Source: Roseiarcus sp963696665
GTDB lineage: Bacteria; Pseudomonadota; Alphaproteobacteria; Rhizobiales; Beijerinckiaceae
Direction: 5' to 3'
Assembly (NCBI GenBank): GCA_963696665.1
Contig: CAVOLE010000024.1
Location: 186,001 to 250,000 of the forward strand
DNA: 64,000 nucleotides
Within the stretch, counting starts at the first letter, position 1; each line of letters begins with the position of its first letter. This document shows, in pieces, positions 34,527 through 43,895 of the stretch. The position numbers and the translations under genes are program-made. Under the pieces are notes generated by a model that saw only the letters and a program-made list of their open reading frames with translations, searched no databases and was not told the DNA's origin.

Positions 34527-34570
34527 TGCAGGGCATTCAACCTTGGCCCGTTTGGAAAAGGATAGCGACC

Positions 34571-35770
34571 ATGACGCGTGGTTCTGTGCTGTTACCCGCT
34601 CTGATCGCCGCAGCAGCGGCTGGTTTGGCAAGCGCGCCCGCTATGAGCGCCGACGCTGGCGTGACAATCGGATTGGCGGTGGCGGAGTCGGGTTTTATGA
34701 CCGCCTATGACGGAGACGCGACGAAGTCCGTCAAGCTTTGGGTCGATCAGCAAAACGCCGCAGGCGGCTTGCTCGGCAAACCCATCAAGCTGGTCGAAGC
34801 CGACACAAAGTCCGACCGAGCGCAAGGAGCGAAGGCCGGGCAGGAAGTGCTTTCCGAAGGCGCTAACCTCGTCGTTGTTTCCTGCGATTATGACTACGGC
34901 GCGCCCGCTGCGAGCGCGGCTCAGCGGGCTAAGACCGTGTCCATGTTCCTGTGCGCTGAAGACCCCAAGGCGGGCGTTCAGGGCGTAGGGCCATATTCTT
35001 TCACCGCCTCCGCCGCCGCCCAGGTACAGGGCGCGACGCTCGCCGGATGGGCGCAGAAAGCGCTCAAAGCGAAGACCGGCTATGTCCTTCTCGACAACAG
35101 CATCGAATATTCCAAATCCGTCTGCGCCGGCTACGACTGGGAAGCTGAGCGCATCGGGCTGAAGACGCTCGGCAGCGATACTTTCAAAAACGACGATCCG
35201 TCTGTGCAGTCGCAGATTACGCGTATCAAAGCCCTGCCCGAGAAGCCTGATGTCCTGATGCTATGCAGCTATAATCCGGGCGCCGCGAGCGCGATCCGCC
35301 AGATTCGCGCGGCAGGCCTGACGATGCCCATTCTCGCCGGCTCGTCGTCGGACGGCTCCTATTGGACAAACGCCGTTCCGAACCTGAACGATTTCTATGT
35401 AGCGGTGCAGGCGTCGGTCTATGGCGACGATCCGCATAAGGCGGTCAACGACTACGTCGAGAGCTTCAAAGCTAAGTTTGGCGCACCACCCGCTTCACAA
35501 TACGCGTTGCCTGCCTACGCCTTCATGCAGCTTTGGGGACGGGCCGTTGAAAAGGCCGGGACCGCGGACGCCGCCAAGGTCGTGCCCCTGATGGAGCAAT
35601 ACAAGGACGAGGCGAGCTTCATGGGACCGCGAACCTTCACCTCGAAGTTCCACATCCAGACCAACGTTCCCATGCAGATCGTCAAATATAGCGACGGCAA
35701 GCCGAAGGATGTGGACCAGTTCCGCATCTCAGAGGAGCTGCCGGTCAAGGTCCTGTTCCGCACAAAGTAA
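34571..35770 (+). CDS. LIV-type ABC substrate-binding protein
   Basis: 399 residues. Signal peptide ~1-26 (MTRGSVLLPALIAAAAAGLA, ending AMSA), then a type I periplasmic binding fold with GVTIGLAVAESGFMTAYDGD, AAGGLLGKPIKLVEADTKSD and PILAGSSSDGSYWTNAVPNL. Start at 34571 chosen for its AAGGA site and for giving a signal peptide; the 34496 frame would add 25 residues before it. It presumably serves the LivGFHM-like importer at 30097-33597. Directly followed by hyuA2 after 44 bases, linking uptake to ring hydrolysis. Confidence 0.85.
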   Translation: MTRGSVLLPALIAAAAAGLASAPAMSADAGVTIGLAVAESGFMTAYDGDATKSVKLWVDQQNAAGGLLGKPIKLVEADTKSDRAQGAKAGQEVLSEGANLVVVSCDYDYGAPAASAAQRAKTVSMFLCAEDPKAGVQGVGPYSFTASAAAQVQGATLAGWAQKALKAKTGYVLLDNSIEYSKSVCAGYDWEAERIGLKTLGSDTFKNDDPSVQSQITRIKALPEKPDVLMLCSYNPGAASAIRQIRAAGLTMPILAGSSSDGSYWTNAVPNLNDFYVAVQASVYGDDPHKAVNDYVESFKAKFGAPPASQYALPAYAFMQLWGRAVEKAGTADAAKVVPLMEQYKDEASFMGPRTFTSKFHIQTNVPMQIVKYSDGKPKDVDQFRISEELPVKVLFRTK

Positions 35771-35814
35771 GCATGCGCGAGCGGTCGCTATGTAGATCAA
35801 ATTAAGAGGAGAGC

Positions 35815-37887
35815 ATGTCCTATACGATCTCAGTCGATACCGGGGGGACGTTCACCGACGTTGTCATCGCAGATCCCACCGGCAAACTGACGATTGGCAA
35901 AGCGCTTACGACCCGCGACCGGATCTTTCTCGGCATGCGGGAGGCAATTCAGGCGGCGGCGGGCGACGTTGGGGTGACGCTTTCGGCGCTCCTCTCGCAG
36001 ACGAAGCTCCTCATTTACGGAACCACGCGAGCCACGAACGCCATCGTGACGAAGACCGTCGCCAAAACCGCTTTCGTCACAACCGAGGGATTCGCCGATA
36101 TTCTTCTCCTGAAGGAAGGCGGCAAGTTCAATCCTCACGATTTTTCCAAGGACTACAACGACCCTTATGTCCCTCGCCGCCATACATTCGAGATCCCAGA
36201 ACGCGTCGGCGCGGAGGGGACAGTTTCCGTCCCCTTCAACGAGACCCGGGCGCGTGAGGTCGCGCAGACGCTGAAGGCCAAGAGCTTCGAAGCGGTCGCT
36301 GTGTGCTTTCTGTGGTCGATCGCCAATCCCGAGCATGAACTCCGCATGGCGCGGCTACTCGACGAGATCCTCCCAGGCACACCCTACACGCTCTCGCACC
36401 AGTTGATCCCTATTGTTCGCGAATACCGCCGAGCCTCGGCGACCGCGATTGACGCCTCGCTGAAACCCCTGATGCAACAGCATCTGCGCGAGCTCGAGAC
36501 CGACCTGCGCCAAGCGGGGTTCTCGGGCGAAGTGCTGGTCAGCACGACCGCCGGGGGCTGCGCCGCGATCGAGACTTCTGTGCAGAAACCGATTTACACG
36601 GTCGGCTCGGGCCCAGCGATGGCGCCGATCGCTGGCGTCACCTTTTCCCGGCTCGAGGACCTCGGCGACAACATCATCGTCTGCGATACCGGCGGCACGA
36701 CATTCGACGTCGGTCTTGTCCGCGACGGACATCTCACCTATACTCGCGAAACCTGGCTCGGCCAGCAATACACCGGCAACCTTCTGGGCATCTCAGCCGT
36801 CGACATGCGCTCGATCGGCGCCGGCGGCGGATTGATCGCCTGGATCGACGATGGCGGCCTTATGCGCGTTGGTCCGCAGTCAGCCGGCGCCGATCCCGGA
36901 CCGGCGTGCTACGGCCGCGGCGGCAAGCTCCCGACCGTCTCCGACGCGGCTTGCGTGCTTGGCTATTTCGATCCTGACTTTTTTCTCGGCGGCCGCATGA
37001 AGCTCGACGCCGACGCCGCCCGCCGGGCAATCAGCGAGATCGCCGCCATGGTCGCGCTCTCGCCAGAAGAGACCGCGTATCGGATCATTGGCCTGGCCAG
37101 CGATTTCATGATGCGCGCGATCGGCGACATCACGATCAACGAGGGTGTGAACCCCCGCGAGAGCACGATCGTTGCGGGTGGTGGCGCCGCTGGCCTCAAC
37201 ATCATGATGATCGCCAAAGAACTTGGCTGCGATCGCGTTGTCCTGCCGAAGGTCGCCGCTGCGCTTTCCGCTTCGGGGATGCAGTTCGCCAATATCGTCT
37301 CCGAAGAGTCGGCCAGCATGGTCACGCTCTCCAGCCGTTTTGACGCTGATCGGGTTAACGTTCTTCTCGACGACCTAACGGGTAAGCTTGAGGCCGTACG
37401 CCGCGGGCTTGGCGAACGGGCAGCCCAATACCGGATCGACTACTTCGCCGAGGCCCGATACCTCTCGCAGGTGTGGGAACTCGACACGCCGCTGCCGGGA
37501 CCCCGATTCGAGGGGACTGCGGATCTCGCGGCCTTCGTCGAGACTTTCCATCAAGTGCACGAGCGAGTGTTCGACGTTCGAGACGAGGGCAGCCCTATTG
37601 AGATCGTCAACTGGAAGGCCCGCCTTATTGTGCCGCTGGCCTCGCCCCCAGCGGCCATGGAAGGCCCCAAAGGGGGAGCGGTCGTCACAGCGAAGGTCTA
37701 CAGGCCCTGTTTCTTCGGATCGAGCCGGCCTATCGCCACCGGCGTGTTCAGGCCCGGCGACATTCCAGTCGGCGGCACGGTCGCGGGCCCGTCGATCATC
37801 GAGGAGCCGACCACAACGATCGTAGTCTATCCGGGGATGTCGGCCGCCCTCACGCCTGCGGGCAATTATCTCCTGAACGTTGCGTAA
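35815..37887 (+). CDS. hyuA: Hydantoinase A / oxoprolinase-type ATPase subunit, module 2
   Basis: 690 residues, intact, with AGGAG seven bases before the ATG. N-terminal MSYTISVDTGGTFTDVVIAD is the ATP-binding start; the middle domain has YTVGSGPAMAPIAGVTFSRL, VCDTGGTTFDVGLVRDGHLT and GAGGGLIAWIDDGGLMRVGP; the C-terminal part carries VAGGGAAGLNIMMIAKELGC. With HyuB it cleaves a cyclic amide at the cost of ATP. The combination with two class III aminotransferases downstream resembles lactam pathways (CapAB caprolactamase, OplBA) rather than hydantoin degradation, but this is inference. Confidence 0.88.
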   Translation: MSYTISVDTGGTFTDVVIADPTGKLTIGKALTTRDRIFLGMREAIQAAAGDVGVTLSALLSQTKLLIYGTTRATNAIVTKTVAKTAFVTTEGFADILLLKEGGKFNPHDFSKDYNDPYVPRRHTFEIPERVGAEGTVSVPFNETRAREVAQTLKAKSFEAVAVCFLWSIANPEHELRMARLLDEILPGTPYTLSHQLIPIVREYRRASATAIDASLKPLMQQHLRELETDLRQAGFSGEVLVSTTAGGCAAIETSVQKPIYTVGSGPAMAPIAGVTFSRLEDLGDNIIVCDTGGTTFDVGLVRDGHLTYTRETWLGQQYTGNLLGISAVDMRSIGAGGGLIAWIDDGGLMRVGPQSAGADPGPACYGRGGKLPTVSDAACVLGYFDPDFFLGGRMKLDADAARRAISEIAAMVALSPEETAYRIIGLASDFMMRAIGDITINEGVNPRESTIVAGGGAAGLNIMMIAKELGCDRVVLPKVAAALSASGMQFANIVSEESASMVTLSSRFDADRVNVLLDDLTGKLEAVRRGLGERAAQYRIDYFAEARYLSQVWELDTPLPGPRFEGTADLAAFVETFHQVHERVFDVRDEGSPIEIVNWKARLIVPLASPPAAMEGPKGGAVVTAKVYRPCFFGSSRPIATGVFRPGDIPVGGTVAGPSIIEEPTTTIVVYPGMSAALTPAGNYLLNVA

Positions 37888-37898
37888 GGAGAAAGGTC

Positions 37899-39767
37899 GT
37901 GGAAGCAGCGCCGAAGACCGATTTTGATCCCTACATGACGGCGATCATCGCCAATCGAGTGGACGGCATTGTCCGCGAGATGACGAATACGCTGCTTCGC
38001 GCCGCGCGCTCAGCCGTGATCAACAGCGCGCGGGACTTCAGTTGCGCGATCTGCACCGCCGACAACCAGCTGCTCGCATCCGCTGAGGGATTACCGATCC
38101 ATATCTTCGGCAGCCATATGCTTACCGCGGCTATGACGAGGATCCATAAGGACGACATCCGCGAGGGCGACTGCTACCTCCACAACGATCCCTATTCGGG
38201 CAACAGCCACGCGGCCGATCACGCCTTCCTGGTACCCGTTTTCTTCGAGGGCGAACATCTTTTTACTACGGTCGCCAAGGCCCATCAGGCGGACATCGGA
38301 AACTCGCTGCCGACCACCTATATGGCCGTTGCGCGCGATCAGTATCAGGAAGGCGCGCTCATTTTTCCCGCAGTGCGCATCTTGCGGGACGGCAAACTCA
38401 ATGACGAAATTGTCCGGATGTGCCGGTCGCGCATTCGGGTGCCTGACCAATGGTACGGCGATTTCCTGGCCGGCATCGGCGCAGCACGCACGGCCGAACG
38501 CCGTCTCAAGGAACTCTGCACCAAATATGGGAAGGAGACCATCAAGGCCTTCGTGCACGACTGGCTCGACTACACCGAACAGCGCATGATCAGCGCGATC
38601 AAGGCGCTTCCGAAGTCCGAAATGACCGAACACGGGCGGCATGATCCGCTGGAAGGAATTCTGCCGGACGGCATTCCGCTTAACGTCACGGTTCGCATCG
38701 ACCCGGCCAAGGCGATTATCGAACTCGATCTCATGGACAATGTCGACAACGTCGATTGCGGCTTCAACGAGAGCGAGGCCTGCGCTACCGCCGCAGTCTT
38801 CTCCGGCGTCTTCAATTCAATCGACCCGTCAATCCCGCGCAACGCCGGCTCGTTTCGGCGCCTTCGCATCCTGCTCAAGGACGGCGCGGTCTGCGGCCGA
38901 CCGAAGTTTCCCCATAGCTGTTCAGTCGCAACCACCAATGTCGCGGACCGGCTCATCAACCTCACTCAAGCCGCATTCGCACAGATAGGCGACGGCTACG
39001 GCTTGGCGGAGGGTGGTGTCGGACTTGGAGCCGGCGCCGCCGTGGTCTCAGGCAAGGATCACAGGGCCGCCGACGCGCCTTACGTGAATCAGCTGATCAT
39101 CTCGATCGCAGGTGGGCCAGGCGCCCCTGCCGCTGACGGCTGGCCAACCTACGCTCAGCCTGTGGTCGGGGGACTGATGTACCGCGACTCGATCGAGGTC
39201 GATGAGATCAAGCATCCGGTGCAGTTTCAATGTTTGCGCCTCGTCCCCGGGACGGGAGGCGCCGGTCGCTTTCGCGGATCACCCGCCACCGAAGTTGGCT
39301 ACGGGCCAACTGGCGATGCGCCCATGGAGGTGCTCTGGCCCTGCGATGGCACGCATTTTCCGCCAAGGGGCGTGCGGGGCGGATTGGACGGAGTCCGGGC
39401 TCGGCATTTCCGGATTGGCGCGAATGGGCTCCGGGAAGAACTGCCGAATGTGACGGCGATCAAGCTCGGCAGGGGTGAAAGCGTACGCGGCCATAGCACG
39501 AGCGGCGGAGGCTACGGCGATCCACTCGAACGCGATCCCCGGCGCGTGCTCGAGGATGTGCTCGAGAACTACGAGACAGTTGAGCGGGCCCGGACCGTCT
39601 ATGGCGTTGTCTTCAGCGGCGCTGTCGAAGACGAGACCTTGGCGATCGACGAGCCTGGGACCGGCGCACAGCGCCAGAAACTGGTGAGCGCGTCCAGAAC
39701 CATTTCGGAGCAAAGCAATCATGCCGGCATGGCCGCATTCCGAGAGCAGGTCGAAGGCGCTCTATGA
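37899..39767 (+). CDS. hyuB: Hydantoinase B / oxoprolinase-type subunit, module 2
   Basis: 622 residues, intact. Motifs parallel module 1: RDFSCAICTADNQLLASAEG, YLHNDPYSGNSHAADHAFLV, AKAHQADIGNSLPTTYMAVA, NVDCGFNESEACATAAVFSG and the glycine-rich GHSTSGGGYGDPLERDPRRV. It follows hyuA2 by 11 bases and overlaps the next aminotransferase frame by about 47 bases. Together with HyuA2 it forms the ATP-dependent amidohydrolase. The asparagine in YLHNDPYSGN (Ser in module 1) shows the two HyuB are not recent duplicates. Confidence 0.88.
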   Translation: MEAAPKTDFDPYMTAIIANRVDGIVREMTNTLLRAARSAVINSARDFSCAICTADNQLLASAEGLPIHIFGSHMLTAAMTRIHKDDIREGDCYLHNDPYSGNSHAADHAFLVPVFFEGEHLFTTVAKAHQADIGNSLPTTYMAVARDQYQEGALIFPAVRILRDGKLNDEIVRMCRSRIRVPDQWYGDFLAGIGAARTAERRLKELCTKYGKETIKAFVHDWLDYTEQRMISAIKALPKSEMTEHGRHDPLEGILPDGIPLNVTVRIDPAKAIIELDLMDNVDNVDCGFNESEACATAAVFSGVFNSIDPSIPRNAGSFRRLRILLKDGAVCGRPKFPHSCSVATTNVADRLINLTQAAFAQIGDGYGLAEGGVGLGAGAAVVSGKDHRAADAPYVNQLIISIAGGPGAPAADGWPTYAQPVVGGLMYRDSIEVDEIKHPVQFQCLRLVPGTGGAGRFRGSPATEVGYGPTGDAPMEVLWPCDGTHFPPRGVRGGLDGVRARHFRIGANGLREELPNVTAIKLGRGESVRGHSTSGGGYGDPLERDPRRVLEDVLENYETVERARTVYGVVFSGAVEDETLAIDEPGTGAQRQKLVSASRTISEQSNHAGMAAFREQVEGAL

Positions 39768-41059
39768 GCGCGCCGCGGAGGTTATGCCGGGAGGCATCAC
39801 ACGCATTCAGCCTTGGCAAGACCCGTTCCCTGTCTATGCCAGACGCGGGGAAGGCGCCTATGTCGTGGACATGGACGGGACGAGGCGGCTCGACCTCCTC
39901 AACAATTTTGCCTCGCTGATCCACGGTCACGCGCACCCAGCCATTGTCGAGGCGACGACGAAGCGCATTGCGCTCGGCACGGCGTTCACCTTGCCGACCG
40001 AGCCAGAAGTGGAGCTTGCCGAGACGATATGCGGGCGTGTGGACGGATTTGAATGGATCCGGTTCAGCAACTCCGGCTCGGAAGCGGTGATGTGCGCGAT
40101 CAAGGCCGCGCGCGCCCTCACAGGCCGATCGAAGATCGTCAAGGTCGAAGGCGCCTACCACGGCGCCTACGATTACGCAGAGGTCAGTCTCGAACTCCGA
40201 CCCGCAGAACTGGGGCAACGAACCGCGATCTGTGGGCTTCTCCGCAGGCGTGCCGAAAGGGGTCACGGAAGACGTCATCGTGATCCCCTATAACGACGTC
40301 GAGGCCTCCGAGCGCATTGTCATGCGCGGGCGTGACGACGTCGCCGCAATCCTTCTCGACCCGGCGCCGAGTTATCTCGGCTTCACGCCCATTTCCCCTG
40401 AATTTGCCCGCGGGATGGAGGCTCTCGCGCGCCGCATCGGCGCGCTCCTGATCCTGGACGAAGTGATCTCGTTCCGAATGCACGTAGGGGGCGCGCAAAC
40501 ATTATATGGCATCACGCCCGACCTGACGACGATGGCGAAGATCATTGGCGGTGGCTTTCCCGTAGGCGCGGTGGCTGGACCGCGAAGTGCGATGCGGGCG
40601 TTCGATCATCGACACGGCAAACCGCTCCTGCCGTGGAGCGGAACCTTCACCGCTAACCCTGTTTCCATGGTCGCGGGGACGGTTTCCTTCGACCTGCTTT
40701 CCCAGTCCGAGATCGACCGCATCGACGCGCTGGGCGCGCGCTTACGGGCAGGCGTCGCGGCTGCTTATTCGAGCCTAGGCGGCTCCGGCCAAGTGACGGG
40801 CGTCTCGTCGATGTTCCGGCTGCATGGCCATGCCCGTCCGATCTCGGACTACAGATCTTGCTATCACACACCCGCTGAGAGCCGGAGCGTCGAAGCGCTT
40901 CAGCGGGCGCTTCTCGATGAGGGTTATCATATCTCCGGCAAGGGCATGGGCTTCGTGTCCACCGTAATGACGGAGGACGACATCGACGGCTTCGTCTCCG
41001 CCGTAGGGCGCGGGCTCGATCGCGTCTCAGCCGACGGAAATACCCTCGCAACCGCCTGA
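39721..41059 (+). CDS. Class III aminotransferase / glutamate-1-semialdehyde aminomutase-like, frameshifted
   Basis: Starts SKALYERAAEVMPGGITRIQ in a frame opening at 39721, through FSNSGSEAVMCAIKAARALT and VEGAYHGAYDYAEVSL. A surplus base near 40190 breaks it; the second frame restores NSDPQNWGNEPRSVGFSAGV and continues with ILDEVISFRMHVGGAQTLYG and the PLP-lysine segment TMAKIIGGGFPVGAVAGPRS to 41059. Restored length ~446. It transfers an amino group from an omega- or beta-amino acid, or isomerises one, in the cytoplasm. It lies between hyuB2 and a second class III aminotransferase. Confidence 0.78.
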
Positions 41060-41091
41060 TCGAACTCGCAATCAGAAGAAAGCTTGACTCC

Positions 41092-42471
41092 ATGCTCGCC
41101 AATTCGGCTTCCGCCCGCGACGCCGCCCATGTTCTCCATGGTTATGTCGAACTCGGCGAACTCCAACGGCGGGGCACGACTGTAATCACCGGAGGCAAAG
41201 GGATCTACGTCTACGATGAAAACGGAACGCCTTACATCGAGGGTGCCGCTGGCATGTGGTGCACCGCCTTCGGCTTCGGCGAGCAAGCGCTGATCGACGC
41301 TGCGATAGAGCAGTTCCACAAGCTGCCCTACTACCACACGGTCGCCTACAAGTCCGTCAATCCGGCGATCGATCTCGCCGAGCGTCTCGCCGCGCTCGTG
41401 CCCATGAAGGACGCAAAGCTTTATTTCTGCCTGTCCGGTTCGGAGGCGAACGACTTTCTCGTCAAGATGATTCGCTATTACAACAACGCTATCGGACAAC
41501 CGCGGAAAAAAAAGATCATCGCTCGCCATGGCGGCTACCACGGCGCGACCATCATGGCCGCGAGCCTCACCGGCCTTCCCGCCAATCATGCGCTGTTCGA
41601 CCTGCCCGTGCCCGGTGTGCTGCATACCGCCGATCCCAACTACTTCCGCTACGCTCTGCCAGAGGAGACGCGGGAGGCCTTCGCCGATCGTCTCGCGACC
41701 GAACTCGAGCGGCTGATCCTCGACGAAGGGCCTGAAACGATCGCAGGTTTTATCGCGGAGCCGGTATCTGGCGCGGGCGGCGTCATTATTCCGCCGGAGG
41801 GCTACTACGCCAAGGTTCAGGCCATTCTATCGAAATACGACATTCTGTTCCTTGACGACGAAGTCATCAATGGCTTCCACCGCACCGGCGCGCTCTGGGG
41901 TTGCCAGACGACGGACATCCTCCCCGACACCATGAGCATCGCCAAAGGTTTGACTTCCGCTTATCAGCCGCTGGCGGCCATCGCATTCTCTGGCGAGATT
42001 TATGAGGGGCTCGAGGCGGGCAGCAGAAACCTTGGCTTCTTCGGGCACGGCACGACCTATTCCGGCCATCCAGTCGGCTGTGCGGTTGCTCTCAAGGTGC
42101 TCGACCTCTTGAAGGAGCGTGACATTGCGGGCCATGTCGCTCGAGTGTCGAAAGTCTTTGCAAAACGTCTCGAGGATTTTCGAGATCATCCGCTCGTTGG
42201 CGACGTGCGCTACACAGGGCTGGTCGCTGCTGTAGAGTTCGTGAGCAACAAGGCGCCGCTTACCTTCTTCGACCCACCTGGCGAATTCGGTCGCCTCGTG
42301 CGCGAACGGGCAGAGGAAGGATATCAACTGATCTGCCGACTTCTTCCCGGCAGCGACGCCTGCGCCTTCTCGCCGCCGCTGATTATCACCGAATCCGAAG
42401 TGAACGAGATGTTCGACCGTTTCGGAAAAGCGCTGGAGGACGTGACGGCCGCGTGGTGCAAGGCTGCGTAA
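41092..42471 (+). CDS. Class III omega-aminotransferase
   Basis: 459 residues, intact PLP enzyme of the omega-amino acid/beta-alanine:pyruvate type. Motifs: GAAGMWCTAFGFGEQALIDA, YFCLSGSEANDFLVKMIRYY, RHGGYHGATIMAASLTGLPA, ILFLDDEVINGFHRTGALWG and the cofactor lysine in SIAKGLTSAYQPLAAIAFSG. It should convert an omega-amino acid to its semialdehyde with pyruvate or 2-oxoglutarate as acceptor. Placed last in the binding protein-hyuA2-hyuB2 operon, it would remove nitrogen from the ring-opened product. After it come 185 bases with a small CGCCC/GGGCG hairpin and then IS6 copy 2. Confidence 0.88.
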   Translation: MLANSASARDAAHVLHGYVELGELQRRGTTVITGGKGIYVYDENGTPYIEGAAGMWCTAFGFGEQALIDAAIEQFHKLPYYHTVAYKSVNPAIDLAERLAALVPMKDAKLYFCLSGSEANDFLVKMIRYYNNAIGQPRKKKIIARHGGYHGATIMAASLTGLPANHALFDLPVPGVLHTADPNYFRYALPEETREAFADRLATELERLILDEGPETIAGFIAEPVSGAGGVIIPPEGYYAKVQAILSKYDILFLDDEVINGFHRTGALWGCQTTDILPDTMSIAKGLTSAYQPLAAIAFSGEIYEGLEAGSRNLGFFGHGTTYSGHPVGCAVALKVLDLLKERDIAGHVARVSKVFAKRLEDFRDHPLVGDVRYTGLVAAVEFVSNKAPLTFFDPPGEFGRLVRERAEEGYQLICRLLPGSDACAFSPPLIITESEVNEMFDRFGKALEDVTAAWCKAA

Positions 42472-42656
42472 GGTCGCCCCGAAGGGCGTCGCGTGCCTCG
42501 GCGCCTCGATCCGTTACATAGCTTTCGCGAGATCGCTGTATCGACGAGGGCGTACTCTGTTCTGCGCAGGCTCGGTTGCGCGTGCGGCTGGCCGATTTGA
42601 TCGACTTCGGCGACACTCAGCCGGCCGGATTTCAGCAGTTCCTCTGTGCCGGACGG

Positions 42657-43484
42657 GGCACCGTCAGCTTAACGAATCGGGAATGGAGGGTCGAGTAAGC
42701 GCGGGTCATGTCGACAGCCCGTGATCCTCTCTATCGCCGCCATCGCTTTCCTCCAGAGGTGATCAGCTATGGCGTTTGGCTGTATTTCCGGTTTCCCTTG
42801 AGCCTTCGCATGGTTGAGGAGATGCTGGCGGCGCGGGGGATTTGCGTGACCCACGAGACCGTGCGCCAGTGGGGAAAGAAATTCGGCAAGGCGTTCTCCG
42901 ATCGGATCCGCCAGCGCGCGCCTGCTCGCGGGGACAAATGGCCCATGGATGAGGTCGTCGTCTCGATCGGCGGCGAACAACACTGGCTCTGGCGCGCCGT
43001 TGATCAAAACGGTTTCGTTCTCGACGTCCTGGTCCAGCGCCGCAGAGACACCCGCGCGGCGCAAAAGCTCATGACGAAACTCCTGAAATCGGCGGCCACG
43101 CCGCCCCGCGTCATGATCACGGACAAGCTCAGATCCTACGGCGCTGCGAGGGCGAAGATGGGCCTTCACATCGATCATCGCCAGCATAAAGGCTTGAACA
43201 ATCGGGCTGAGAATTCTCATCAACCGACCCGGCGACGCGAACGCATCATGAAGCGTTTCAAATCTGCTCGGCAAGCGCAACGGTTCTTGTCGGTTCACGA
43301 TCAGGTCGCGAACCTCTTCCACATCCCCTACCCAGAAACCGCGACTGCTGATTGCCGCCGCGCCTCGCGCGAGCGAGCCTTTGCCGTTTGGCGTGAGATC
43401 TCCGAGATCGGCACTACTGCCTGACCTCATTCCTCAGAAAGATCGCCCTTCTTCGGCCCAGCGTTCGCTCAAGTTGACGATGCC
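42657..43484 (+). mobile_element. IS6-family element, copy 2
   Basis: 828 bp with ends GGCACCGTCAGCTTAACG and (complement of right end) GGCATCGTCAACTTGAGCG, forming an imperfect inverted repeat of about 18 bases. Same orientation as copy 1, so the two could recombine as direct repeats. Flanking eight bases (CCGGACGG left, CCTCAGCC right) do not match. Confidence 0.88.
42708..43424 (+). CDS. IS6-family transposase, copy 2
   Basis: 238 residues, intact, identical to copy 1 except KKFGKAFSD for KKFGEAFSD and RQRAPARG for RQRASARG. Copy 3 shares the Lys and Pro variants, so copies 2 and 3 are the more closely related pair. Confidence 0.9.
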   Translation: MSTARDPLYRRHRFPPEVISYGVWLYFRFPLSLRMVEEMLAARGICVTHETVRQWGKKFGKAFSDRIRQRAPARGDKWPMDEVVVSIGGEQHWLWRAVDQNGFVLDVLVQRRRDTRAAQKLMTKLLKSAATPPRVMITDKLRSYGAARAKMGLHIDHRQHKGLNNRAENSHQPTRRRERIMKRFKSARQAQRFLSVHDQVANLFHIPYPETATADCRRASRERAFAVWREISEIGTTA

Positions 43485-43635
43485 CCTCAGCCGATTTCAT
43501 CTCGGAATCTTCCAGGGAATGGCGGTCCAGGCGCGGGACGGCGCCGCTCTTGCCGAGCTGAAGGCCATTGCGCGAGCGGCAATGGCCGCTTGGCCAGGCG
43601 ACATGTCGGCTGGCGCTCAATTGGGGTCTGATTGA
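43485..43635 (+). pseudogene. C-terminal fragment of a TetR-type regulator cut by IS6
   Basis: Immediately after the IS6 end the frame reads FHLGIFQGMAVQARDGAALA then ELKAIARAAMAAWPGDM and stops at 43635. The QGMAVQARDGA-ELxAIAxxAMAAWP pattern is the usual end of TetR-family ligand domains. The DNA-binding domain is gone, evidently lost at the IS6 junction. Confidence 0.6.
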
Positions 43636-43817
43636 CTCTCGGTGCACGGTGAAGGCGAGGACCTGCCGTAACCGGCAGAGAACGCGAGACAATCCGCTCT
43701 GGCTTAGCGGCACAGCTCAACATCGCCACCGACGCGAATAGAAAAATCGGAATCTCCCGCTATTTCATGCAGTTAGCGTCTCCATCACGCCGCAGCCTGC
43801 ACCGAGAGTCAATCAGA
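43627..43817. repeat. 191-bp element with perfect 20-bp terminal inverted repeats
   Basis: TCTGATTGACTCTCGGTGCA at 43627-43646 is exactly complementary to 43798-43817. The 151 bases between hold no obvious coding sequence. This looks like a miniature inverted-repeat element or the deleted remains of an insertion sequence; no parent element with these ends was found in the window. It overlaps the last codons of the TetR fragment. The rest of 43636-43895 shows no gene. Confidence 0.65.
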
Positions 43818-43895
43818 GCCTTCCAAAATGGCGCCTGACAGCGGCTTCATTCCGTTCGAGGGGCGGCATCATCCAGGAATTGGGGGGCGGCTTCC

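Larger units (their letters stand above)
13597..43484. mobile_element. IS6-bounded composite catabolic segment (putative transposon)
   Basis: Two nearly identical IS6-family elements in direct orientation (13597-14424 and 42657-43484) enclose ~28 kb of catabolic, transport and regulatory genes. IS6/IS26 elements move such segments as translocatable units that recombine with another copy, so the structure is compatible with mobility. Both edges cut genes: a reductase on the inner left and a TetR gene on the outer right. A third copy at 55411 lies in inverted orientation. No 8-bp duplications are visible, so the segment may also result from recombination between pre-existing copies. Confidence 0.55.

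Noticed and set aside
42472..42656. Small gene between the last aminotransferase and IS6 copy 2
   Set aside because: Only a short minus-strand frame without ribosome site or homology; a CGCCC/GGGCG hairpin is present but without a T-run.
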